Positions 1 to 6,169 of a DNA stretch of 20,329 nt are shown in pieces; position 1 is the first letter of the stretch; each line of letters opens with the position of its first letter. Source of the DNA: Pseudomonadota bacterium. GTDB taxonomy: Bacteria; Pseudomonadota; Alphaproteobacteria; Rhizobiales; Xanthobacteraceae. A program made the translations under genes and the position numbers. Location of the stretch: NCBI GenBank assembly GCA_023434095.1, contig JAEYTJ010000276.1:1-20329 (forward strand), written 5' to 3'. The notes under the pieces were generated by a model. It was not told the DNA's origin and did not search any database. It saw only the letters and a list, made by a program, of their open reading frames with translations.

Positions 1-263
1 AGGTCGCCGCGCGTATCGTGGCCGAGCTGAAGGACAAGGCGCCGGGCTTCGCCAGCGTCGATCCGGCGGTGGCGGGGCTCGCCGCGCAGATCGAGGAGCG
101 GCAGGCACCCGCGCCGGTGGCGGACGCGGTCTCGGCGCTTGTCAATCTCGGCTATGCGCAGATTCAGGCGAGCGCAGCCATCGCCGCCGCCTTGCGTGAG
201 GCGGGCGAGGGTGCCGACACCGCGAAGCTCATCCGTCTCGGGCTGAAGGAACTGGCGCGATGA
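1..263 (+). CDS. ruvA: Holliday junction DNA helicase RuvA, C-terminal part (5' end outside window)
   Basis: This is the tail of RuvA, the subunit that binds four-way junctions and loads RuvB. The codon frame begins at base 3 and reads VAARIVAELKDK, the conserved end of the second helix-hairpin-helix domain. A flexible linker rich in Ala and Pro follows. The last ~45 residues (ALVNLGYAQIQASAAIAAAL) form the small three-helix domain III that contacts RuvB and resembles a UBA fold. The stop codon overlaps the ruvB start in an ATGA, so the two are translationally coupled. The N-terminal OB-fold and the gene start lie outside the window. Identification relies on these motifs and on the adjacent ruvB. 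Confidence 0.93.
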   Translation, partial: VAARIVAELKDKAPGFASVDPAVAGLAAQIEERQAPAPVADAVSALVNLGYAQIQASAAIAAALREAGEGADTAKLIRLGLKELAR

Positions 264-1297
264 ACGCCAAGCGCCTCATCGCCCCCGACAAGCGCGAGGA
301 AGACCTCGCGGACGCCTCGCTGCGGCCGCAGAACCTTGCGGAGTTCGTCGGGCAGGAGCAGGCGCGCGCCAATCTCGACATCTTCATCAAGGCGGCCAAG
401 GCGCGGGGCGACGCGCTCGACCATGTGCTGTTCGTCGGCCCGCCGGGGCTCGGCAAGACCACGCTGGCGCAGATCGTGGCGCGCGAGCTGGGGGTGGGCT
501 TCCGCTCCACTTCCGGCCCGGTGATCGCCAAGGCCGGGGATCTCGCCGCGCTGCTGACCAATCTCGAAGAACGCGACGTGCTGTTCATCGACGAGATTCA
601 CCGGCTCAACCCGGCGGTGGAGGAAATCCTCTATCCCGCGATGGAGGACTATGAGCTCGACCTGATCATCGGCGAAGGCCCTGCGGCGCGCTCGGTGAAG
701 ATTCAGCTCTCCAAGTTCACGCTTGTGGGCGCCACGACACGCTCCGGCCTGCTGACCACGCCGCTGCGCGACCGCTTCGGCATCCCGATCCGGCTCAACT
801 TCTACACGGTCGAGGAACTGGAGCTGGTGGTGACGCGCGGCGCACGGGTGATGGGCATCCCGATCGCCAAGGACGGCGCGCGCGAGATCGCCCGCCGCGC
901 GCGAGGCACGCCGCGCATCGCCGGCCGGCAGCTGCGCCGGGTGCGCGACTTCACGCTGGTGGCGGGCAAGGAGATCATCGACCGCGCCGCCGCCGACCAT
1001 GCGCTGCGGGCGCTGGAAGTGGACGGTCTCGGCCTCGACCAGATGGACCGGCGCTTCCTTACCGTGGTGGCGATGAATTATGGCGGCGGGCCGGTGGGGG
1101 TGGAGACCATCGCCGCCGCGCTGTCCGAACCGCGCGACGCCATCGAGGAGATCATCGAGCCCTATCTCGTCCAGCAGGGCTTTCTCCAGCGCACCCCGCG
1201 CGGGCGGGTGCTGACCGCCCATGCCTTCAAGCATCTCGGCCTCGCCGCGCCGTCCAGCGTCAACCAGATGCCGCTGTTCGACGAGGGGAGCGCGTGA
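260..1297 (+). CDS. ruvB: Holliday junction branch migration ATPase RuvB
   Basis: RuvB is the hexameric AAA+ motor that drives branch migration of Holliday junctions with RuvA, before RuvC cleavage. The 345-residue product has the family's usual length. Visible motifs are Walker A GPPGLGKT (residues 60-67), Walker B LFIDEIH (108-114), a sensor-1 segment LVGATTRSGLL (155-165), LRDRFG (169-174) with an arginine finger, the sensor-2 region ARGTPRIAGRQLRRVRDF, and the C-terminal winged-helix motif YGGGPVGVETIAAALSE. It starts at the ATG overlapping the ruvA stop codon. No truncation is seen. The gene order ruvA-ruvB is the normal bacterial arrangement. Confidence 0.98.
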   Translation: MNAKRLIAPDKREEDLADASLRPQNLAEFVGQEQARANLDIFIKAAKARGDALDHVLFVGPPGLGKTTLAQIVARELGVGFRSTSGPVIAKAGDLAALLTNLEERDVLFIDEIHRLNPAVEEILYPAMEDYELDLIIGEGPAARSVKIQLSKFTLVGATTRSGLLTTPLRDRFGIPIRLNFYTVEELELVVTRGARVMGIPIAKDGAREIARRARGTPRIAGRQLRRVRDFTLVAGKEIIDRAAADHALRALEVDGLGLDQMDRRFLTVVAMNYGGGPVGVETIAAALSEPRDAIEEIIEPYLVQQGFLQRTPRGRVLTAHAFKHLGLAAPSSVNQMPLFDEGSA

Positions 1298-1331
1298 GGC
1301 GACGGCCGCCATCGACGCGGCCTCCGGCGTG

Positions 1332-1350
1332 ATGTAAGTCCCCTTCACAT
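1332..1350. promoter_or_regulatory. Possible operator overlapping the tetR-family start codon
   Basis: The 19-bp sequence ATGTAAGTCCCCTTCACAT has mirrored outer arms (ATGT and ACAT) plus one further matching pair. It sits directly on the start codon, where a TetR-family repressor often regulates itself. The dyad is imperfect and this is inference only. Confidence 0.25.
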
Positions 1351-1981
1351 GAGCTGGTCACGCAACGGCGGAGAATCGCGCGGCTATCATCACGGCAACC
1401 TGCGGGAAGCCCTGATGAAGGCGGCGCTCGAACTGATCGCCGAGAAGGGCACTGCGGGCGCCACCTTCGCCGAGGCGGCGCGCCGTGCCGGCGTCTCCCC
1501 CGCCGCGCCCTACCGGCATTTTCGCGACCGCGACGACCTGCTGGCGGCGGTGGCGGCGGATGGGTTCGAGCGCTTCACCCGGGCGCTGGAGGCGGGCTGG
1601 AACGAGGGGCGGCCAACGCCGGGGGAGGCCTATGAACGGCTTGGCCGGGCTTATCTCGCCTTTGCCCGCGAACACCCGGCGGACTATGTCGCGATGTTCG
1701 AATCCGGCCTGCGCAACGAGGCCTTTCCCGCCCTCGACCAGGCGGGCCAGCGCGCCTTCGGCGTGCTGCGCGAGGCGGCGGACGCGCTCGTCGCCTCCAT
1801 GCCGGCGGGAGAGCGCCCGCCGGCGCTGATGGTGGCGCTGCACACCTGGGCCCTGGCGCACGGCGTCGCCTCGCTATTCGGCCGCGCCGACGGCGCGCGG
1901 CGCAAGCTGCCCATGGCGCCGGACGACCTGCTGGAGGCCGCCTTCCTCGTCTATCTCAAGGGGCTCAGCGCGGGCGGCTAG
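1349..1981 (+). CDS. TetR/AcrR-family transcriptional regulator with WHG-type C-terminal domain
   Basis: This is a 210-residue one-component repressor of the TetR family. The N-terminal DNA-binding domain (residues ~14-64) opens with YHHGNLREALMKAALELI and contains the helix-turn-helix FAEAARRAGVSPAAPYRHF, followed by RDDLLAAVAA. The C-terminal ligand domain has WALAHGVASLF (167-177), the W...HG signature of the TetR_C WHG-domain subgroup. The ligand is unknown. It lies 51 nt after ruvB on the same strand and could be read through from it. No strong ribosome-binding site precedes the ATG. An imperfect palindrome overlaps the start codon and may be an autoregulatory operator. No obvious target gene is adjacent. 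Confidence 0.9.
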   Translation: MSWSRNGGESRGYHHGNLREALMKAALELIAEKGTAGATFAEAARRAGVSPAAPYRHFRDRDDLLAAVAADGFERFTRALEAGWNEGRPTPGEAYERLGRAYLAFAREHPADYVAMFESGLRNEAFPALDQAGQRAFGVLREAADALVASMPAGERPPALMVALHTWALAHGVASLFGRADGARRKLPMAPDDLLEAAFLVYLKGLSAGG

Positions 1982-1994
1982 GGCGGAGCGGCGC

Positions 1995-2474
1995 TCAGTC
2001 CTCGGGCGTCGGGTTGATTTCGATGCCGTCCTGCGCGGTACGACAGAACAGCAATATGTCGTCCGGCGTGTTCTCCGGCGTCAGCACCACCGGGCGCTCG
2101 GCCAGGTCCGCCAGCCACAGCACGAACCGCGCCAGTGCCTGCCAGTCCTCCGGCTCACAGACATCGGCCGGGTCGATGTCGAACTCGATGTCGTCGCTAC
2201 GGAAGAAGTGAAGAGTGACGGGCACGTTCCCGGCATTCCACCGCAGGGCCGGGGTTGCGCTTTCCCAGATGGCGAACACATCCTCGATACGGGTCGGCAG
2301 TGCCGCCGGCTCGCCGTCGATCTCGAATTCCGGCGGCGGGGCGAGTGCACGCAGCCCGTCGAGCACGGCCTGCCAGCCGGCGGGGCCGGCATCGAGGACG
2401 TAGAGATCGCGCAGCGAGCCATCCGGCTCGAAGAACGGGGCGACTTCGGTCCATGCGGGAATCGGTGCGGTCAT
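1995..2474 (-). CDS. Hypothetical acidic cytosolic protein
   Basis: I do not recognise the family of this 159-residue protein. It has no signal peptide or membrane segment and is rich in Asp and Glu. It has several conserved-looking aromatic stretches (LRDLYVLDAG near residue 21, RIEDVFAIWES, TLHFFRSDDIEFDIDPADV). The layout suggests a compact alpha/beta fold. The start is supported by AAAGGA about 8 nt upstream on the minus strand, and codon use is GC3-rich as in its neighbours. It is convergent with the TetR gene (13 nt between stops) and divergent from the DUF2852 gene. Some small acidic proteins of this sort are immunity proteins or chaperones, but nothing here shows that. Confidence 0.72.
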   Translation of the reverse strand: MTAPIPAWTEVAPFFEPDGSLRDLYVLDAGPAGWQAVLDGLRALAPPPEFEIDGEPAALPTRIEDVFAIWESATPALRWNAGNVPVTLHFFRSDDIEFDIDPADVCEPEDWQALARFVLWLADLAERPVVLTPENTPDDILLFCRTAQDGIEINPTPED

Positions 2475-2514
2475 TCGAGCATCCTTTGCCTTTCAATCCC
2501 GCAGCGCGTGCCCA

Positions 2515-2543
2515 TTGACAAGCGCCGGACGGATTTCTATCTA
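2515..2543 (+). promoter_or_regulatory. Sigma70-type promoter of the DUF2852 gene
   Basis: A perfect -35 TTGACA (2515-2520) is separated by 17 nt from a -10 TATCTA (2538-2543), within an unusually AT-rich patch for this genome. Transcription would start near 2550, leaving a leader of about 65 nt before the ATG at 2615. Confidence 0.7.
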
Positions 2544-2570
2544 TGTAAATGTGATTAACATTAACCCAAG

Positions 2571-2585
2571 CGGGCACGGTGCCCG
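2571..2585. repeat. Perfect inverted repeat in the leader of the DUF2852 gene
   Basis: CGGGCAC-G-GTGCCCG has two perfect 7-nt arms around a single base. It lies between the predicted promoter and the ribosome-binding site AGGAG (2600-2604). It could be an operator or a small leader hairpin. Its function is not evident. Confidence 0.45.
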
Positions 2586-2614
2586 TGGCGGTTTTACCCA
2601 GGAGCGGTACGCCC

Positions 2615-3031
2615 ATGGAGCTCGCACAGAAGCTCGACAGTTACGGCAAGCCGGCCTGGATCGCGCTCACGGTACTGGGCTTCATGGCCTGGTGGCCTCT
2701 GGGTCTTGCGGTCCTGGCCTTCACGATAGGGAGTGGACGAATGTTCTGTGGTGGCAAGCGCGGCTTCGGCCGCTGGCAGGAAGAGGGCGCGGAAGCGATG
2801 CGCAATTTCGGCAGCCGGTTCGGCGGCGGTTTCCCCTCCAGCGGCAACCGCGCCTTCGACGAGTATCGTCAGGAGACGCTGCGCCGGCTGGAAGACGAGC
2901 AGAGGGACTTCCGTTCCTTCCTCGACCGCCTGCGCCAGGCCAAGGACAAGGCCGAGTTCGACCAGTTCATGGCCGACCGCCGCAACCGTCCCGCGACCCC
3001 GACCGCTCCCGTGGACGAGGGGCAGGGCTGA
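2615..3031 (+). CDS. DUF2852 family membrane-anchored protein
   Basis: This is a 138-residue protein of the alphaproteobacterial DUF2852 family, of unknown function. Residues ~13-38 (PAWIALTVLGFMAWWPLGLAV) form one hydrophobic membrane segment. A Gly/Phe-rich stretch (48-78) follows, then the family's charged helical block NRAFDEYRQETLRRLEDEQ (79-97), continuing to FMADRR at ~123. That block probably forms a coiled coil in the cytoplasm. I chose the ATG at 2615 because AGGAG lies 10 nt upstream and the protein then begins MELAQKLDSYGKPAW. An in-frame start at 2579 has no good ribosome-binding site. It is monocistronic by layout, with its own promoter and a terminator after it. Confidence 0.88.
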   Translation: MELAQKLDSYGKPAWIALTVLGFMAWWPLGLAVLAFTIGSGRMFCGGKRGFGRWQEEGAEAMRNFGSRFGGGFPSSGNRAFDEYRQETLRRLEDEQRDFRSFLDRLRQAKDKAEFDQFMADRRNRPATPTAPVDEGQG

Positions 3032-3059
3032 GGCCTGAGCGTCCCTGATCTGGCCTGAC

Positions 3060-3095
3060 GCGAGGCGGGCCGTTCCCCCGACGCAACCGCCTCGC
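3060..3095. repeat. Inverted repeat downstream of the DUF2852 gene
   Basis: Perfect 9-nt arms GCGAGGCGG (3060-3068) and CCGCCTCGC (3087-3095) are separated by 18 nt. It lies just upstream of the stronger terminator hairpin, so the transcript end may carry two tandem stem-loops that protect or stop it. Confidence 0.45.
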
Positions 3096-3107
3096 CGACG
3101 GACCACG

Positions 3108-3146
3108 CGCCGCGCCCCTGCACGCAGGAGGCGCGGCGTCATTTTG
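3108..3146 (+). terminator. Rho-independent terminator after the DUF2852 gene
   Basis: A 13-bp GC-rich stem pairs CGCCGCGCCCCTG (3108-3120) with CAGGAGGCGCGGCG (3125-3138). It has one bulged A and the 4-nt loop CACG, and is followed by TCATTTTG. It separates the DUF2852 unit from the STING-like gene. Confidence 0.75.
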
Positions 3147-3208
3147 TGCAATTGAAGGTCTTTTCCGCCCCTCGTTCGTCGCTAGAATGACGGTAAGGGG
3201 AGGAGCCG

Positions 3209-4090
3209 ATGCTTCCGGGGGAGCTTGACGTTCTGGCGTGGACGTTCGGTGTCGCGGCGTTGGTTCTGTCGGCCATTTTCACCGTGGTGACGGGCTACGC
3301 CTTCATCCAGGAACTGTCCCGCCTCGCCGCCGAACAAGGGCTCGGCCTCGGCGCCTATGTCTGGAGCCATTTCTGGACCGTCATCCACGGCCCGGCTGCG
3401 CTGTGCTTCGCTTTCTTCTTCACCTCCGTCACCGCGGGTGCCAGCCTGTGGCGCGACGTCGTCGGCATGCAGCGGGAAGCCGAGCTTCGCCGCGCCTTCG
3501 GTGCCGGTCTCTGGCACGGCTATGCCGTCAATTTCCTCGACCGGGTGACCAAGAGTTTCGCCGACAAGGGGCTTCCCGCGCCGCGCTTCGTCATCGCCTC
3601 GCCGAGTTTCAACGTGCAGGAACGGCTGGATGTCGCCGATTTTCTCGGTCGTCAGTTGCCAGCCGCGCTCCAGCGCACCGGCTTCGAGATGGTGTCGCTC
3701 TATGGGCAAGGCGACCCGTCCTGGTTCCGGCAGGTGTTCCGCGTCCGGCCCATCGGCGGGGGAGAGCCGGACGAGCGTCCGGTGTTCTTCGACCTTCCCA
3801 CCACCTTCGTCGCCTTCGAGGGCGCGGTGCAGGCGGTCATGATGCAGCGTGGAACCGCCATCACGCCCGACCGGCAGGCCCAACTGTTCCGGGACATGAA
3901 ATGCGATTTCTTCGCCGCCGCCGTGGTCTGGTCGGCGGAGAGCGGCGCGCCCGTCAGCTCCATCGAGATGCCCAACCGGGACGTCGCCGCGTTTGCCCGC
4001 CACCTCGCTTCCCTGCTCGCGCCCGAGCAGGGAAGCGACACCGCCAAACCCCATCCGCTTTGTTCACAAGAGCCGCGCCCTCCGCTATGA
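3209..4090 (+). CDS. Two-TM protein with a C-terminal STING-like (cyclic-dinucleotide receptor) domain
   Basis: This 293-residue protein has two N-terminal hydrophobic segments (~9-32 and ~55-80), then a soluble domain. That domain (~95-243) reads like a prokaryotic STING domain. A helix GLWHGYAVNFLDRV (100-113) matches the position of the STING dimer/ligand-stacking helix. A beta strand RFVIASPSF (126-134) follows. FRVR (177-180) lies where the lid arginine sits. The strand-turn FFDLPTTF (193-200) recalls the Asp-x-Pro-Thr-Thr guanine- and phosphate-contacting motif of bacterial STING. TM-STING proteins sense 3',3'-cyclic dinucleotides, notably c-di-GMP, in CBASS defence. Here no cGAS/DncV-like synthase or TIR domain is present. 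GGGGAGGA precedes the start and the -10-like TAGAAT lies at 3183. The gene ends 7 nt before ybgC, so they are probably co-transcribed. Assignment is by eye, from motif order; an unrelated alpha/beta domain is possible. Confidence 0.6.
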   Translation: MLPGELDVLAWTFGVAALVLSAIFTVVTGYAFIQELSRLAAEQGLGLGAYVWSHFWTVIHGPAALCFAFFFTSVTAGASLWRDVVGMQREAELRRAFGAGLWHGYAVNFLDRVTKSFADKGLPAPRFVIASPSFNVQERLDVADFLGRQLPAALQRTGFEMVSLYGQGDPSWFRQVFRVRPIGGGEPDERPVFFDLPTTFVAFEGAVQAVMMQRGTAITPDRQAQLFRDMKCDFFAAAVVWSAESGAPVSSIEMPNRDVAAFARHLASLLAPEQGSDTAKPHPLCSQEPRPPL

Positions 4091-4097
4091 GGGCGTG

Positions 4098-4607
4098 ATG
4101 AACGAGCGCCCCGATCCCTTCGCCCCGGAAACCCTCAAGGCCGACCCCTTCCTGCATCTGGCGGGACGGCTGGTGCCGGGCGGGCACGTGCTGCCGGTGC
4201 GCGTCTATTACGAGGACACGGATTTCTCCGGCATCGTCTATCACGCCAACTACCTCAAATTCATGGAGCGCGGGCGCTCCGATCATCTGCGCCTGATCGG
4301 CGTGGTACAGGGCGACCTCTTCGGCGAGGCGCTCGCGGAGGCGCCGGGCTTCGCCTTCGTGGTGCGCTCGATGGAGCTGCAATTCGTCCGCCCGGCACGC
4401 ATCGACGACGTGCTGGAAGTCCATACAAGCCCGGTCGAGGTCGCCGGCGCCTCCATCACCCTCGCCCAGAGGGTGAAGCGCGGCGAGGAATTGATCGTCG
4501 AGGGCAAGGTGAAGGTCGCCTTCGTCGCCCAGGGCCGCGCCCGCCGCATTCCCGATGCTCTGCGCGCCGCCATGAAGCTGGCGCTGGAGCAGGCGCCGCA
4601 GAGCTGA
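4098..4607 (+). CDS. ybgC: Tol-Pal system-associated acyl-CoA thioesterase YbgC
   Basis: This 169-residue hot-dog-fold thioesterase hydrolyses acyl-CoA thioesters. It is the usual first gene of tol-pal clusters and has been linked to phospholipid metabolism at the inner membrane. The family signature is intact: VRVYYEDTDFSGIVYHANYL, continuing KFMERGRSDHLR (35-66). Asp42 corresponds to the catalytic Asp18 of the E. coli protein. An N-terminal extension of about 25 residues precedes the core. I chose ATG 4098, 7 nt after the upstream stop, because TGAGGG lies just before it; a GTG one codon earlier is possible. An in-frame ATG at 3993 would overlap the upstream gene deeply and adds non-conserved residues. 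Confidence 0.93.
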   Translation: MNERPDPFAPETLKADPFLHLAGRLVPGGHVLPVRVYYEDTDFSGIVYHANYLKFMERGRSDHLRLIGVVQGDLFGEALAEAPGFAFVVRSMELQFVRPARIDDVLEVHTSPVEVAGASITLAQRVKRGEELIVEGKVKVAFVAQGRARRIPDALRAAMKLALEQAPQS

Positions 4608-4641
4608 CGCCCGTCGCGGTAATTAGGCACCCATTTGGCTG

Positions 4642-4672
4642 TTGCGATGCGGCAACGCTAACGCGGTATTAA
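4642..4672 (+). promoter_or_regulatory. Weak candidate promoter upstream of tolQ
   Basis: The 250-nt gap between ybgC and tolQ holds TTGCGA (4642-4647) and TATTAA (4667-4672), with 19-nt spacing, inside an AT-richer patch. The spacing is suboptimal. A separate tolQRAB promoter here is plausible from the gap size alone. Confidence 0.3.
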
Positions 4673-4771
4673 CCCTAATGCGGTGTTGTACCCGGCGGCT
4701 GCGGATGCGTGTCGGCCCGGATCGCCCAAGTTTGGACAGACTCGGTCGGTTGATGGCGGGCGCGTTCCCTC

Positions 4772-4801
4772 ACAGCAGCCATGCAGGGCATTCGCTGCTG
4801 T
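4772..4801. repeat. Inverted repeat in the tolQ leader
   Basis: Perfect 8-nt arms ACAGCAGC (4772-4779) and GCTGCTGT (4794-4801) flank a 14-nt loop, about 55 nt upstream of the tolQ ATG. It could form a leader hairpin. No T-run follows, so it is not an intrinsic terminator. Confidence 0.45.
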
Positions 4802-4857
4802 CGGCAGCCGATGCACGGCGGCGGTGCGACCTTTAACGAGCTGGCAGGATTGGCTTG

Positions 4858-5706
4858 ATGACGCTGAAGAAGCTCTTAATCGCGGTGATGCTGGTGCTCA
4901 TGGCGCCGGCGTCCCTGGCCATCGCCCAGAACGCGCCCGCGCCGGTGACCGCCGCCCCGACGGCGCAGGTCGACGGGCAGTCGGTCGCCGCCCCGGCGGG
5001 CGCCATCGCGGCCCCGGAGGGGGCCGGGATGGGCAGCGCCGACCTCTCGCTGATCGGGCTGTTCCTCCAGGCACACCTGATTGTGAAGCTGGTGATGGCC
5101 GGCCTCGTGCTCGCCTCGGTGTGGGTCTGGGCGATCATCATCGACAAGACCATCCTGTTCGGCCGTATGAAGCGGCAGATGGACCGCTTCGAGACCACCT
5201 TCTGGTCCGGCCAGAGCCTGGAGGAGCTGTACCGCTCGCTCTCCTCGCGTCCGAACCACGCCATGGCGGCGATCTTCGTTGCGGCGATGCGCGAGTGGAA
5301 GCGCTCCTATGAGGGCGGCGCGCGCTCGCTTTCCGGTCTCACCCAGCGGCTGGACAAGGTGATGAACGTCACCATCGCCCGCGAGGTGGATCGGCTGGAG
5401 AGCCGGCTGCTCGTTCTGGCGACCGTCGGCTCCGCCGGTCCGTTCATCGGCCTGTTCGGCACGGTGTGGGGCATCATGACCAGCTTCCAGTCGATCGCGG
5501 CGTCGAAGAACACCAGCCTCGCCGTGGTGGCGCCGGGCATCGCGGAAGCCCTTTTCGCGACGGCAATCGGCCTCATCGCCGCCATTCCCGCGACGATTTT
5601 CTATAACAAGTTCATTTCGCAGGTGAACCGGCAGGCTGCGCGGCTGGAGGGCTTCGCGGACGAGTTCTCCGCCATCCTGTCGCGCCAGATCGACGAACGG
5701 GGCTGA
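4858..5706 (+). CDS. tolQ: TolQ, proton-channel subunit of the Tol-Pal motor, with N-terminal signal-like extension
   Basis: TolQ with TolR forms the inner-membrane proton channel that energises TolA. This 282-residue form has three membrane helices at ~75-97, ~184-206 and ~226-248. The conserved VGSAGPFIGLFGTVWGIM (190-207) and GIAEALFATAIGLIAAIPA (227-245) are the MotA/TolQ/ExbB channel motifs. Residues 1-24 (MTLKKLLIAVMLVLMAPASL then AIAQ) look like a cleavable signal peptide. An Ala/Pro-rich spacer reaches ~58. That layout is known from some ExbB proteins; TolQ is usually ~230 residues. ATG 4858 has AGGA 8 nt upstream. A second ATG at 5029 has GGAGG 8 nt upstream and would give a normal 225-residue TolQ. 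The position before tolRAB argues for TolQ rather than ExbB. Confidence 0.93.
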   Translation: MTLKKLLIAVMLVLMAPASLAIAQNAPAPVTAAPTAQVDGQSVAAPAGAIAAPEGAGMGSADLSLIGLFLQAHLIVKLVMAGLVLASVWVWAIIIDKTILFGRMKRQMDRFETTFWSGQSLEELYRSLSSRPNHAMAAIFVAAMREWKRSYEGGARSLSGLTQRLDKVMNVTIAREVDRLESRLLVLATVGSAGPFIGLFGTVWGIMTSFQSIAASKNTSLAVVAPGIAEALFATAIGLIAAIPATIFYNKFISQVNRQAARLEGFADEFSAILSRQIDERG

Positions 5707-5710
5707 TCGA

Positions 5711-6166
5711 ATGGGCATGTCCGCAGGAGGAGCGGGAGGCGGCTGGCACTCGCGGCGTTCGCGCCGGCGCGGGGGCGGTGCCGTCATGTCCGAAATCAAC
5801 GTCACGCCGATGGTCGACGTGATGCTGGTGCTGCTCATCATCTTCATGGTCGCCGCACCCATGCTCACCATGGGCGTGCCGCTCGACCTGCCGCAGACCG
5901 AAGCCAAGGCGGTGCCGCAGGAGAACCAGCCGCTGGTGATCAACATCACCAAGGACGGCAAGATCTTCCTGCAGGAGACGGAAATTCCGGTCGACGAGCT
6001 GGTGCCGAAGCTGCAGGCCATCGGCAAGGCGGGCTATGAGGAGCGCATCTTCGTGCGCGCCGATAAGAGCCTCGACTATGGCTCGGTCATGCGCGTCATG
6101 GGGCGCCTGTCGGGCGCCGGCTTCAAGCGCGTCGCGCTGGTCTCCGACGTCGAGCAGGGAGGCTGA
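5711..6166 (+). CDS. tolR: TolR, stator subunit of the Tol-Pal system
   Basis: This 151-residue ExbD/TolR-family protein has a Gly/Arg-rich cytosolic N-terminus (1-25) and one membrane helix (~35-52). The conserved SEINVTPMVDVMLVLLIIFM contains Asp36, equivalent to the proton-path aspartate of E. coli TolR (Asp23). The periplasmic part (55-150) has the usual PLVINITKDGKIFLQ and FVRADKSLDYGSVMRVM. It starts 4 nt after tolQ, and a second ATG two codons in is equally possible. The C-terminus is 3 nt from the tolA start, giving a tight operon. It acts with TolQ in the inner membrane and binds peptidoglycan in the periplasm. Confidence 0.96.
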   Translation: MGMSAGGAGGGWHSRRSRRRGGGAVMSEINVTPMVDVMLVLLIIFMVAAPMLTMGVPLDLPQTEAKAVPQENQPLVINITKDGKIFLQETEIPVDELVPKLQAIGKAGYEERIFVRADKSLDYGSVMRVMGRLSGAGFKRVALVSDVEQGG

Positions 6167-6169
6167 CGC

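Noticed and set aside
3152..3188. TTGAAG and TAGAAT as a promoter for the STING-like gene
   Set aside because: Spacing is 25 nt, too long for sigma70. TAGAAT may still be a -10, but no suitable -35 is visible.
2615..4607. A CBASS anti-phage operon around the STING-like gene
   Set aside because: Neither flanking gene is a cGAS/DncV-like nucleotidyltransferase, and the STING-like protein has no TIR or other toxic domain.
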